This document shows positions 38,560 through 47,527 of a stretch of DNA of 64,000 nucleotides, piece after piece. The notes beneath the pieces are model-generated. The model was not told where the DNA came from. It did not search any database and worked only from the letters and a program-made list of their open reading frames with translations. The first letter of the stretch is position 1. The number at the start of each line of letters is the position of its first letter. The translations under genes were made by a program, and so were the position numbers. The DNA comes from Caballeronia ptereochthonis. GTDB lineage: Bacteria; Pseudomonadota; Gammaproteobacteria; Burkholderiales; Burkholderiaceae. Location of the stretch: contig NZ_FCOB02000004.1 in assembly GCF_001545075.1 (NCBI RefSeq), positions 62,001 through 126,000 of the forward strand, in the 5' to 3' direction.

Positions 38560-40068
38560 CATGACCCGATTGCGCCCGCACGCCTTCGCGTTGTAGAGCG
38601 CTTCGTCGGCGACGCGGATGAGCGCGCTGACATCCACATCCAGCTCCGGCCGCCAGCTCGCGAGACCGATGCTCGCGGTAACCCGTCCGTATTCGCTGCC
38701 CGCATGCTCGATGGCGAGATCGCTGATGGCCTTGCGGATCTTCTCGGCGATGCACCTCGCGCCATCGGCCGACGTATCGGGCAGGACGACGACGAACTCC
38801 TCGCCGCCGTAGCGCGCCGCGGTATCGGCAGGGCGACGGATGTTCTCGCCGATGCAGTGCGCGACGGCGGCGAGCGCATCGTCGCCGGCCTGGTGGCCGT
38901 ATGCGTCGTTGTAGGCCTTGAAACGGTCGATATCGACGAAGAGCAGCGAAAAGAGGCTGCGCGTGCGGCGTGCCCTGCGCCATTCCTGATCGAGAATCTC
39001 GCCGAGCGTCCGGCGGTTGTGCAGCCCCGTCAGTCCGTCGGTGCGCGCCAGCAATTGCAGCTCGGATTCCGCGCGCATGCGCCGCCTGAACTGCGCGGCC
39101 AGCACGAACGAGAGCGTGACGAAGCCGAGCGCAAGCACGCCCATCAGCGAGCCGATGATGATCGCGCGCCGCCGCCATGCCGCGTAGATGTCCTCTTCCC
39201 CTTCGGCCACCATGATGATCAACGGCAGCTCCGGGAAATTACGAAAATAGTACAGGCGGCGCGCACCGTCGATCGAGGAAGTGTCGATGAAGCTTCCCTC
39301 CGCGGACGCGCGAAACCGCTTGAAGGTGTCGGCCTGGCTGATGTCGCGACCGATCACGTTGGCATCGAAAGGTTGACGCATGATCATGACGCCGTCCCGG
39401 CCGATCAAGGACACGGCGCCGTGCGGCCCCAGCGAAAGCCCGGCGAAAAGTTTGTGGAAGTATTCAAGATTGACGGCGATCATCGCGACACCCGCAAACG
39501 AGCCGTCGGGATTCGACAGCCGCCGGCTCAGTGCGATGCTGGGCGCGCCTTCGCGCAGCCGTGATGCGTACGGACTGCTGATATAGAGCCCGGCACCCGG
39601 GTTATCGCGCTGAATCGTGAAATAACGGCGGTCCGCGAAGCTGCCCTGTCGGGGCGACAGACTGCCCGAGTCGATGACGATCCGTCCGGTCGGATCGAGC
39701 ACCAGCATCGAACCGAGAAACCGGGCGCTGGCGGCACGGTCGAACAGAACATCGTTTCGCAGCTTGGGCGGCAACGCCATGACGTCCGGGCGTGCAACGC
39801 CATCGACAACGGCCTGCAGAGACAACTCGTAAAGCTCGAAATTCCGTTCGATGTCCCGCTCGGCGAGCAGCGCCAGATTGCGCGAAGTGTCGCGCGCGCG
39901 GTCGAGGGCATCGAGTCTGCCCTGATAAAGGACGAGCGCGCAGAGTCCCACCATGACGAGCGCGATGAGGGCGCCGCACAGCACGATCGCATTCGGCGTC
40001 GAAAGGTGGTGCTGACGCGCGGTCGGGGACGCATACGGGGTCGGGTCGTTGGTCGTGTCGGTAGCCAC
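38542..40068 (-). CDS. membrane diguanylate cyclase with Cache sensor domain
   Basis: 508 residues. Transmembrane helix 1 (about 28-50), a periplasmic double-Cache sensor (about 55-295), helix 2 (about 300-325) and a GGDEF domain (about 340-505) with GGEEF. The inhibitory site RPAD, five residues before GGEEF, is intact. It should make c-di-GMP in response to a small periplasmic ligand. Its position beside bcsC suggests it once served the cellulose operon, whose BcsA PilZ domain binds c-di-GMP. Confidence 0.92.
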   Translation of the reverse strand: MATDTTNDPTPYASPTARQHHLSTPNAIVLCGALIALVMVGLCALVLYQGRLDALDRARDTSRNLALLAERDIERNFELYELSLQAVVDGVARPDVMALPPKLRNDVLFDRAASARFLGSMLVLDPTGRIVIDSGSLSPRQGSFADRRYFTIQRDNPGAGLYISSPYASRLREGAPSIALSRRLSNPDGSFAGVAMIAVNLEYFHKLFAGLSLGPHGAVSLIGRDGVMIMRQPFDANVIGRDISQADTFKRFRASAEGSFIDTSSIDGARRLYYFRNFPELPLIIMVAEGEEDIYAAWRRRAIIIGSLMGVLALGFVTLSFVLAAQFRRRMRAESELQLLARTDGLTGLHNRRTLGEILDQEWRRARRTRSLFSLLFVDIDRFKAYNDAYGHQAGDDALAAVAHCIGENIRRPADTAARYGGEEFVVVLPDTSADGARCIAEKIRKAISDLAIEHAGSEYGRVTASIGLASWRPELDVDVSALIRVADEALYNAKACGRNRVMQPASA

Positions 40069-40459
40069 CTGGAAATTTCCGGGAGTTTGTCTCTCGTTCT
40101 TGGAGTCGCTCCAAACGAGGTCGATGAGCGAACGATCCGATATTTTCTTCTATTTTCTCGAAACGAAGTGCAACGGGGCGTCATGCCTGCTTCCAGTCCC
40201 GGTCCGCGCTTCGGGCAACGCGGGGCAATCGGCGCCGGTCGCAGACGAAGTGACGCGAGTCTCACGTGCCTTTGGCCTGCGACCGCGCAAGGTCTCTTCC
40301 GGGATTGGCGAGCACACTTCCGATCAGCATGCCCGCGCCCCGGAAGACGACCCCGTCGGTGACCGAATCCAGCAACCGGCGGCTGCCAGTTGACTCATTC
40401 AAGCCGAAACATCGACAATCTGCACCGCCCAGATGATGTACCGACCGACGGGAGTCGTC
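40069..40459. other. intergenic region between diguanylate cyclase and S10 peptidase
   Basis: 391 bases between two divergent starts. It should hold both promoters; I see no clear hexamers and no supported gene. Confidence 0.45.
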
Positions 40460-42169
40460 ATGACCTTGCGCCTGAACACATCGCGATACCGGTGGATTCT
40501 CAAGGGAACGATTGCACTCCTGTGGAGCGTGATCTCCGCTTCGGCCATCGCCGCGGCGAGCGCAACGGATCCGGCCTCCGGTGAAGCGCCCCTCGAGCCG
40601 AGGAGAAGCAGCACGGCCCCTCCCGACCATAGCGCCACCACCCCACGTGCCGAGCGGACCGAAGCACAGCCGGACAACGCATTCAGCGATTCCGACACCA
40701 CCCATCACCGCGCGCAAGCGCAAACGCCGGTTCCTGTGCCACCAGAGGCAAGCTCGGTCACGCGGCACACGATCCGGATTGGCGGCAAGACCATCGACTA
40801 CACCGCGACGGCCGGAAACCTGCTCTTGCGCGACAACGCCGGTCGCGCTACGGCTAGCGTCTTCTACGTCGGCTACACGGTCAATGGGAAAGACAGCGCC
40901 GCCCGCCCCATCACGTTTCTGTTCAACGGCGGTCCAGGAACCGCCAGCGTGTTCCTGCTGATGGGCTCGATCGGGCCCAAGCGGGTACGAACGGCAAGCC
41001 CGGCGGTCACGCCACCGGCACCTTACGTTCTGGCGGACAACCCGGACACCCTGCTCGATCGCTCCGATCTCGTCTTTATCGATGCGGTGGGAACGGGGTT
41101 GTCCCGGCCGGTTGGCCGCGCCACCAACAAGGATTTCTGGGGCGTCGACAAGGATCTCGAAGCATTCGGGCATTTCATCGAGCGGTACCTGACTGTCGCA
41201 CGGCGCTGGAATTCACCGAAGTACCTGTTCGGCGAATCGTACGGCACCGCGCGTGCCGCGATGCTGGCGTACCGGCTGAATCAGGACAACATCGCTCTGA
41301 ACGGTGTCATCCTGTTGTCGTCCGTGCTTGACTCCGCGGCGTTCGCGCCGGGATCGGATTTCGAGAGCGTGAGTTACCTGCCGACCTTCGCCGCGATTGC
41401 GTGGTATCACGACAGGATCACGCCGAAGCCGCCGGATCTGGCCGCCTTTCTGGAGGAGGTGCGCGCCTTCGCACGCGGTCCGTATGAGCAGGCGCTGGCG
41501 CTCGGCGACCAGCTTTCCGACACCGAGCGCGACCAACTGGCCGCACGCATTTCCGGTTACACCGGACTCGATCAGCAGTATGTAAAAGAGACGCGCCTCC
41601 GTGTGTGGCCAACGCGCTTCCGCAAGCAGTTGCTCAGGAGCGAGTCGCGCAGTCTGGGCCGATTCGACGCCCGCTTCGAAGGAATCGATTTTGACGATGC
41701 AGGAGAGCGGCCGGAATACGATCCGTCGGCGAGCAGCATTTCCGGCGCGTTCGACGCCGCGCTACATCAGCATCTCGCTCAGGACCTCGACTACAAGGTG
41801 GACGATCGCTATCGCGTCTTCAATAACGACACGTTGAAGCAGTGGGACTGGAAGCATCGGGAAAACTGGGGCGAAGAGCTTTCGTTGCCGTACGCCGCCG
41901 GCGATCTCGCCGCGACGATGCGGCAGAATCCCGCGATGCGCGTGCTGTCGCTGAACGGCTACTTCGATCTGGCGACGCCGTTCTATGCGACCGAATTCGC
42001 GTTGTCGCATCTAGGGCTCGACAAGTCGTTACGCGGCAACGTTCAGATCACCTATTACCCGACTGGGCACATGATCTATCTGGATGACGCCGCGCTGCAC
42101 GCGTTGAAGTCGGACCTCGCGGGATTTTACGATAGGGGCGGCGACAAGGCGGCCAGGATGGAACGCTAA
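40460..42169 (+). CDS. exported S10-family serine carboxypeptidase
   Basis: 569 residues from the ATG at 40460 (GGGAG five bases upstream). Signal peptide (about 1-32), a Ser/Pro/Thr-rich linker of about 60 residues, then an alpha/beta hydrolase domain with the oxyanion-site GGPGTASV, the nucleophile Ser in GESYGT, the Asp in NGYFDLATP and the His in PTGHMIY: a complete S10 triad. Such enzymes trim C-terminal residues, often at acid pH, in the periplasm or outside. It is a single gene with no evident partner. Confidence 0.88.
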   Translation: MTLRLNTSRYRWILKGTIALLWSVISASAIAAASATDPASGEAPLEPRRSSTAPPDHSATTPRAERTEAQPDNAFSDSDTTHHRAQAQTPVPVPPEASSVTRHTIRIGGKTIDYTATAGNLLLRDNAGRATASVFYVGYTVNGKDSAARPITFLFNGGPGTASVFLLMGSIGPKRVRTASPAVTPPAPYVLADNPDTLLDRSDLVFIDAVGTGLSRPVGRATNKDFWGVDKDLEAFGHFIERYLTVARRWNSPKYLFGESYGTARAAMLAYRLNQDNIALNGVILLSSVLDSAAFAPGSDFESVSYLPTFAAIAWYHDRITPKPPDLAAFLEEVRAFARGPYEQALALGDQLSDTERDQLAARISGYTGLDQQYVKETRLRVWPTRFRKQLLRSESRSLGRFDARFEGIDFDDAGERPEYDPSASSISGAFDAALHQHLAQDLDYKVDDRYRVFNNDTLKQWDWKHRENWGEELSLPYAAGDLAATMRQNPAMRVLSLNGYFDLATPFYATEFALSHLGLDKSLRGNVQITYYPTGHMIYLDDAALHALKSDLAGFYDRGGDKAARMER

Positions 42170-42395
42170 TGTTCGCTCTTCAAGTCGAAACGGTCGCTGG
42201 CTCCATGTTCCTGCGGTGAGCTTACTGTCCCGCACCAGCGCCTGTTCCCGCCTTTTTCTGAGCGTTCTGAATGCCTACAGCGGTCACGATCGCCGACAGA
42301 GAGAGGGTGGCGATCCTTGCTTTCCCTACCAGGCGTACAAAGCGCGGACACCCGATCACCTGGATGAGCCATACGACCCGATCCGGATCGGGGCA

Positions 42396-42614
42396 TCAGT
42401 GTTCGTTCGCGTCGCACCACTGGATCGCCCATCGCTGTGCCGCCTCGACGGCATCCGCGTCGCTTCGATAGTCGCCGATGTCGCCCGACCATTTCACCTC
42501 GTGGTCATCGTCACCCTCCGAGGACCGCCGGAAGATCTTTGCGCGGGCATAGTAACGGCCACCCTCCTCGAGACACGAGGCGTCGATGTGAAACTGCTTG
42601 TAGTCGAACTTCAT
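42396..42614 (-). CDS. small hypothetical protein common in Burkholderiaceae
   Basis: 72 residues from the ATG at 42614, which has GGAG about 6 bases upstream. It is acidic and soluble, with MKFDYKQFHIDA at the start and an AAQRWAIQWCD segment near the end. I recall similar short proteins from Paraburkholderia genomes, without known function. It probably forms a small beta-rich domain. No signal peptide. Confidence 0.6.
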   Translation of the reverse strand: MKFDYKQFHIDASCLEEGGRYYARAKIFRRSSEGDDDHEVKWSGDIGDYRSDADAVEAAQRWAIQWCDANEH

Positions 42615-42815
42615 GATCGTCTCCACAGCCATCTGTCCGCGCCATGCTTGCCGCGCCCGGCACGGTGACGGGCGAAGCAAGCTGGCAAGATCTGCAATCG
42701 GGCGATGAGTACATCCATACTACGACGGTACCGGCATTCGTCACTCGTCCCGGTTGTTCATTCGTCGTCCAACGGACCGGTCCAACGCGTGCACCCGTCC
42801 TTCGATGGACACGCT

Positions 42816-43844
42816 CTATGCCCGCATGGGCCCATCCGTATCCCCCGCCTCGATCCCGGGCATCTCGAGCTGTTGCCCGCGCGCGCCATCGTCGACCAGC
42901 CGGAGCATCAGTTCCGCCAGCGCGCGCCCCGTCCCGTGCCCGGTCGGCTGCACGACGGCCGTGACACGATGAGGATGCGCGACGTCCTGCGGCACGCCGT
43001 CATAGACGATCAACGACATGTCGTGACCGAGGCGCAGCCCGCTATCGACCAGCGCGCGAAACGCGCCGCCGCCCGCGATATTGTTGTCGACCAGCAGCGC
43101 AGTCGGGCGTTCGGCGCGCGCGAGCAGCGCCTGCGTCGCCTGCAGGCCGCCATCGCGCGTAAACGGACACTCGACGAGCAACGCCGGATCCGGTTCGACG
43201 CCGGCCTCGCGCATCGCGGCGAGAAAGCCCGTGCGCCGCTGCGCGGCAAAACTCAGCGCAAGCGGCGCGCTGATCATCGCGATGCGCCGGTGCCCGAAGC
43301 CGATCAGGCGGCGCACGGCATCCCGCGCGCCGGCTTCGTTGTCGAAGTCGAACCACGCGTACGGCCCGGCAACCTGCGTGCGGCCATATGCGACGTATGG
43401 AAACCCGCGCGACTGCAGATAGGCGACGCGCGGATCGTCGACGAGCGTGCGCGCAACGATTAGCCCGTCGACCAGCTTACCGTCGACGAGCCGCCGATAC
43501 GTGTCGAGTTCGGCGTGCGGTCGCGCGGACGCGATCACGAAATCGAGGTTGCGCTCGGCGAGCCGCTCGGTGATCCCCGCAACGACTTCCCCGAAGCGCG
43601 GATCGCCCAGGTCGCCCGCATCGAACGGATAGACGATCCCGATCATATCCGCCCGCCCCGTCGCAAGCCGTCGCGCGGTCGGATCCGCGACATAGCCCAT
43701 TTCCTGCGCGGCCTTCACCACGCGTTCGCGCGTCGTCTCGCTGACGTCGTCGTAACCGTTCAACGCACGGCTGACCGTCGTGCGCGAGAGCCCGAGCGCA
43801 TCCGATAGCGCCTTCAGATTCACCTTCACCGTCGTTCCTTGCAT
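42816..43844 (-). CDS. LacI-family repressor of the levan module
   Basis: 342 residues. N-terminal LacI helix-turn-helix (LKALSDALGLSRTTVSRALNG) and hinge (TARRLATG), then a periplasmic-binding-protein-like sensor domain (about 65-335). It is divergent from levansucrase; two identical palindromes of the LacI-family type, with a central CG, lie in the levansucrase promoter. It probably represses sacB and is released by a sugar such as sucrose or fructose. Confidence 0.9.
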   Translation of the reverse strand: MQGTTVKVNLKALSDALGLSRTTVSRALNGYDDVSETTRERVVKAAQEMGYVADPTARRLATGRADMIGIVYPFDAGDLGDPRFGEVVAGITERLAERNLDFVIASARPHAELDTYRRLVDGKLVDGLIVARTLVDDPRVAYLQSRGFPYVAYGRTQVAGPYAWFDFDNEAGARDAVRRLIGFGHRRIAMISAPLALSFAAQRRTGFLAAMREAGVEPDPALLVECPFTRDGGLQATQALLARAERPTALLVDNNIAGGGAFRALVDSGLRLGHDMSLIVYDGVPQDVAHPHRVTAVVQPTGHGTGRALAELMLRLVDDGARGQQLEMPGIEAGDTDGPMRA

Positions 43845-43919
43845 TCTGAATTTCGCGCGGCGAGCCGATTTTCGGCAATTATTTCCGCACGGTAATCACT
43901 ACCGTCAAAAATTTATCTT

Positions 43920-43948
43920 TTGACGTCCAAACCGGTTTGGACTAGCAT
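43920..43948 (+). promoter_or_regulatory. sigma-70 promoter of levansucrase
   Basis: -35 TTGACG (43920-43925), 17-base spacer, -10 TAGCAT (43943-43948). The spacer is almost entirely the first operator. Transcription would begin near 43955, leaving about 60 bases before the ATG at 44016. Confidence 0.7.
43926..43941. promoter_or_regulatory. LacI-family operator O1
   Basis: TCCAAACCGGTTTGGA, a perfect 16-bp palindrome with a central CG, filling the spacer between -35 and -10 of the levansucrase promoter. Occupancy should block RNA polymerase. Confidence 0.85.
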
Positions 43949-43963
43949 CCAAACCGGTTTGGA
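43948..43963. promoter_or_regulatory. LacI-family operator O2
   Basis: A second identical copy of the 16-bp palindrome, 22 bp centre to centre from O1 (two helical turns), over the predicted transcription start. The same-face spacing favours cooperative repression. Confidence 0.85.
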
Positions 43964-44015
43964 TCTTGATGGCCGTCAGCCGTTCCTTTTCACGATCTTT
44001 GGAAACAACGACGAG

Positions 44016-45599
44016 ATGACATACTTTCCCCTTTTCCGTTCGACTCAGGGCAAACGTTTGCTGCTTGCTGGCGGCGCACTGACTGCCTTCACGGCCGCTT
44101 CGCACGCGCAGACCGCCGGCGCCCCCGCGCCCACGCCGCACACGCAGCAGGCCTATGACCCGGAAGGCAGCTTCACGATGCGCTGGACGCGCGCCGACAT
44201 CCGCCAGATCGTCGCGCAGTCGCACACCGCGAACGGCGTCGACAAGAACTCGCTGCCGCAGGCGCTGACGATGCCGGACATCCCGCAGGATTTTCCGCTG
44301 ATCAACCCGAACGTGTGGGTCTGGGATACGTGGCCGCTCGCTGACCTGCGCGCGAACCAGCTCAGCTACAAGGGCTGGGAGGTGATCTTCTCGCTCACCG
44401 CCGACCCGCATGCCGGCTACACGTTCGACGACCGCCACGTGCATGCGCGGATCGGCTTCTTCTATCGCCGCGCGGGCATTCCCGCGTCGCAGCGCCCGGC
44501 AAATGGCGGCTGGACCTGGGGCGGCCACCTGTTCCCGGACGGCGCGAGCGTGAAGGTGTTCGGCACCACGCCGATGACCAACAACGCCGAATGGTCGGGC
44601 TCGGCGCGCCTCCTGCACGGCGACAACGTCAGCCTCTACTACACCGCGACGTCGTTCAACCGATCGGCGCCGGGTGGCGCCGACATCACGCCGCCCGTCG
44701 CGATCATCACGCGCGCCGACGGTCACATCCATGCCGACGACAATCACGTCTGGTTCAGCGGCTTCGACGATCACAAGGCACTGCTGCAGCCTGACGGCAA
44801 CTATTATCAGACGGGCCAGCAGAACACCTATTTCTCGTTCCGCGATCCGTTCGTGTTCACCGACCCGGCGCATCCCGGCAAGACCTACATGGTCTTCGAG
44901 GGCAACACGGGCGGCCCGCGAGGTTCGCGCACCTGCACCGAAGCCGACCTCGGCTACGCGCCGACCGATCCGTACAGGGAAGATCTCGACGCGGTGATGA
45001 ATTCGGGCGCAGTGTATCAAAAGGCCAACGTCGGCCTCGCGGTTGCAACGAACCCGCAGCTGACCGAGTGGAAGTTCCTGCCGCCGATCCTGTCGGCGAA
45101 CTGCGTGGACGATCAGACGGAGCGTCCGCAGATCTACTTGAAGGACGGCAAGTACTACCTGTTCACGATCAGCCACCGCACGACGATGGCGGCGGGCGTC
45201 GACGGCCCGGACGGCGTCTACGGCTTCGTCGGCAACGGCATCCGCAGCGACTTCCTGCCGCTGAACGGCGGCAGCGGCCTCGTGCTCGGCAATCCGACGG
45301 ACTTTGCGGCGCCCGCCGGCGCGCCGTATGCGCAGGATCCGAACCAGAACCCGCGCGAATTCCAGTCGTATTCGCACTATGTGATGCCGGGCGGTCTCGT
45401 CGAATCGTTCATCGATGCGATCGGCCCGCGCCGCGGCGGCACGCTCGCGCCGACGGTGAAGATCAACATCAACGGCGCGTCGACGGCGGTCGACCGCTTC
45501 TACGGACGCGACGGGCTCGGCGGCTACGGCGACATTCCGGCGAGCCTGCCCGCGCAAGGCGCCGGTCACAACGCCGGCAATCCGGGCAACGGCGACTGA
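44016..45599 (+). CDS. sacB: levansucrase (GH68)
   Basis: 527 residues from the ATG at 44016. Signal peptide (about 1-31, ending SHAQ), then a five-bladed beta-propeller GH68 domain with the nucleophile Asp104 in VWDTWPL, the stabiliser in FRDPFVF and the acid/base Glu in DQTERPQIYL. It splits sucrose and polymerises fructose into levan outside the cell. The C-terminal tail is Gly/Asn-rich. It is controlled by the divergent LacI-type repressor through O1/O2 and is followed by a strong terminator. Confidence 0.95.
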   Translation: MTYFPLFRSTQGKRLLLAGGALTAFTAASHAQTAGAPAPTPHTQQAYDPEGSFTMRWTRADIRQIVAQSHTANGVDKNSLPQALTMPDIPQDFPLINPNVWVWDTWPLADLRANQLSYKGWEVIFSLTADPHAGYTFDDRHVHARIGFFYRRAGIPASQRPANGGWTWGGHLFPDGASVKVFGTTPMTNNAEWSGSARLLHGDNVSLYYTATSFNRSAPGGADITPPVAIITRADGHIHADDNHVWFSGFDDHKALLQPDGNYYQTGQQNTYFSFRDPFVFTDPAHPGKTYMVFEGNTGGPRGSRTCTEADLGYAPTDPYREDLDAVMNSGAVYQKANVGLAVATNPQLTEWKFLPPILSANCVDDQTERPQIYLKDGKYYLFTISHRTTMAAGVDGPDGVYGFVGNGIRSDFLPLNGGSGLVLGNPTDFAAPAGAPYAQDPNQNPREFQSYSHYVMPGGLVESFIDAIGPRRGGTLAPTVKININGASTAVDRFYGRDGLGGYGDIPASLPAQGAGHNAGNPGNGD

Positions 45600-45669
45600 A
45601 ACAACGGTAACGGCAATCGCCGGGGCGTGTCGCGTGCGCGCCCCCGTTCACTTCCTGTTGCCGAACCGC

Positions 45670-45704
45670 GCATGCCGCCGTCACGGGCGGCATGCGTCCT
45701 TTTT
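45670..45704 (+). terminator. Rho-independent terminator after levansucrase
   Basis: GCATGCCGCC (45670-45679), 6-base loop, GGCGGCATGC (45686-45695), then GTCC and TTTTT. It separates sacB from the fructanase gene and also argues that the latter starts at 45737, not within the hairpin. Confidence 0.88.
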
Positions 45705-45736
45705 CCCGCTTCGCCCGTCGAGGCACGAAACCACGC

Positions 45737-47398
45737 ATGAGATCGATGCCTCACCGCTTTTCCCTTCGTATCGCGCCGCTGCTGATCGCGGGCCTGTCAG
45801 GCGCACACATCGCGGCCGCGTCCTGCGCCCCGCCTCCCGAAGACGGCACGCCGCAATGGCGGCCGGCGCTCCATTACACGCCGCAGCGCAACTGGATGAA
45901 CGATCCGAACGGCCTCGTCTACGAGAATGGACGCTACCACCTGTTCTATCAGTACAATCCGCTCGGCAACGACTGGGGCAACATGTCGTGGGGCCATGCG
46001 ACCAGCACGGACCTCGTCCACTGGCGTGAGCAGCCGGTCGCGATGCACGCGAGCGCGACCGAGGAGATCTTCTCCGGCTCGATCGTCGCCGACACGCGCA
46101 ACACGTCGGGGCTCGGCGCGCCCGGCAAGACACCGCTCGTTGCGCTGTACACGAGCGCCTACAAGGATGGCTCCGGCCATGCACCGGGCACCCAGGCGCA
46201 ATCGCTCGCCTACAGCCTCGATCACGGCGCGACCTGGCAGCCCTACGCGCACAATCCGGTACTCACGCTCGATCCCGAATCGAAGCAGTTTCGCGACCCG
46301 AAAGTATCGTGGTACGCGCCCGGTGGATACTGGCTGATGACGACCGTCGTCGCCGACGCGCATGTCGTGAAGCTCTACCGGTCCGGCGATCTGATCCACT
46401 GGACGTTCCTGAGCGATTTCACGCTGCCGGGTGTCCCGCACGACGGCGCGCTGTGGGAAATGCCGGACCTCGTGCCGCTGCCGCTCGACGGTGATGCCCG
46501 GCGCATCAAATGGGTAATGATCGTCAATGTGAATCCGTGGTCGATCGCGGGCGGGTCCGGATCGATGTATTTCGTCGGCGATTTCGACGGCCGCACGTTC
46601 ACGCCGGACCGGGTCGCGCCGGCCGGTTCCGATCCCGCGCAATTCCGATGGGTCGATCACGGCGCCGACTTCTATGCGGCCGGCACATTCTCCGGTGCGC
46701 CCAGTGTGCGTCCGGTCGCGATCGCGTGGATGAGCAATTGGGACTACGCAGCGAAAGCGCCGACGACACCATGGCGCGGCGCGATGACATTGCCGCGCGA
46801 GCTGGCGCTCACGACGATCGGCGACGAACCGTGGCTCATCGTCACGCCGGCCGCGGCGTTCGACGCGTGGGCGAGCGCCGGCAGGCCCGCGACTCGTCTC
46901 GACGACCTGAGCGTCAGGTCGACGCTGACCGAACTGCCGGCCGCGACGCGCGGCATCGTGCAGCGCATCACGTTGTCGCTCGCGCCGCAGGGCGCCTCCC
47001 GCGCGGGGCTCGTCGTGCGGCGTTCGGCTAACGGCGCAATCGGCACGAAGATCGTGTACGACACCGCAACCAGGACGCTGATGCTCGACCGCTCGCAATC
47101 GGGTGAAGCGAATTTTTCGAGTGCCTTCAGCAAGCAGCACATCGTGAACCTGCCGCTCGAGCATGGACGGCTGAAGCTCGAGATCATCGTCGATCGCGGT
47201 TCGATAGAAGTCTTCGCGAACGGCGGCCGCGTCGCGCTCACGGACCTGATCTTCCCGCCGCGCGACGCGGACCGCATCGCCGTATTTTCAGAAGGCGGCA
47301 GCGCAACCTTTGGAGAGCTGACGGTGACCCGGCTCGCGGACAGCGGCGACGACAACCACGTGTGCGCATCGCGCCAGGCACCGCCCGGTGGCCGTTGA
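45737..47398 (+). CDS. exported GH32 fructan hydrolase (levanase/invertase type)
   Basis: 553 residues from the ATG at 45737. Signal peptide (about 1-29), then a GH32 propeller with the nucleophile Asp56 in WMNDPNGL, the QFRDPKV motif and WEMPDL with the acid/base Glu, and a C-terminal beta-sandwich (IVDRGSIEVFANGG). It should hydrolyse levan or sucrose outside the cytoplasm. A terminator lies between it and sacB, so it may be expressed by readthrough or from its own promoter. Confidence 0.93.
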   Translation: MRSMPHRFSLRIAPLLIAGLSGAHIAAASCAPPPEDGTPQWRPALHYTPQRNWMNDPNGLVYENGRYHLFYQYNPLGNDWGNMSWGHATSTDLVHWREQPVAMHASATEEIFSGSIVADTRNTSGLGAPGKTPLVALYTSAYKDGSGHAPGTQAQSLAYSLDHGATWQPYAHNPVLTLDPESKQFRDPKVSWYAPGGYWLMTTVVADAHVVKLYRSGDLIHWTFLSDFTLPGVPHDGALWEMPDLVPLPLDGDARRIKWVMIVNVNPWSIAGGSGSMYFVGDFDGRTFTPDRVAPAGSDPAQFRWVDHGADFYAAGTFSGAPSVRPVAIAWMSNWDYAAKAPTTPWRGAMTLPRELALTTIGDEPWLIVTPAAAFDAWASAGRPATRLDDLSVRSTLTELPAATRGIVQRITLSLAPQGASRAGLVVRRSANGAIGTKIVYDTATRTLMLDRSQSGEANFSSAFSKQHIVNLPLEHGRLKLEIIVDRGSIEVFANGGRVALTDLIFPPRDADRIAVFSEGGSATFGELTVTRLADSGDDNHVCASRQAPPGGR

Positions 47399-47421
47399 CG
47401 CCTCGATGGCCCGCGACGGCG

Positions 47422-47519
47422 GCCACGCATCAGTCGCGCGATGCGCTTCACCGCGCGGTAATGCCGTTCGATGGCGCTGTTCAGATACCTCGTCTGGCGG
47501 ATCTCGAGCGTCGGCTGGT
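47422..47519 (-). mobile_element. IS6-family transposase remnant
   Basis: On the minus strand about 33 codons read NQPTLEIRQTRYLNSAIERH and then YRAVKRIARLMRG, matching the conserved region of IS6/IS26-type DDE transposases around the catalytic Glu (YLN-x-x-E). No ends or further transposase sequence are visible. It lies between the fructanase and porin stops and suggests past insertion at the edge of the levan module. Confidence 0.72.
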
Positions 47520-47527
47520 TACCGAGG

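Noticed and set aside
43920-44015. Upstream TTG start extending levansucrase by 32 codons
   Set aside because: The TTG is the -35 hexamer and the stretch covers both operators and the transcription start; ATG 44016 gives a signal peptide directly.
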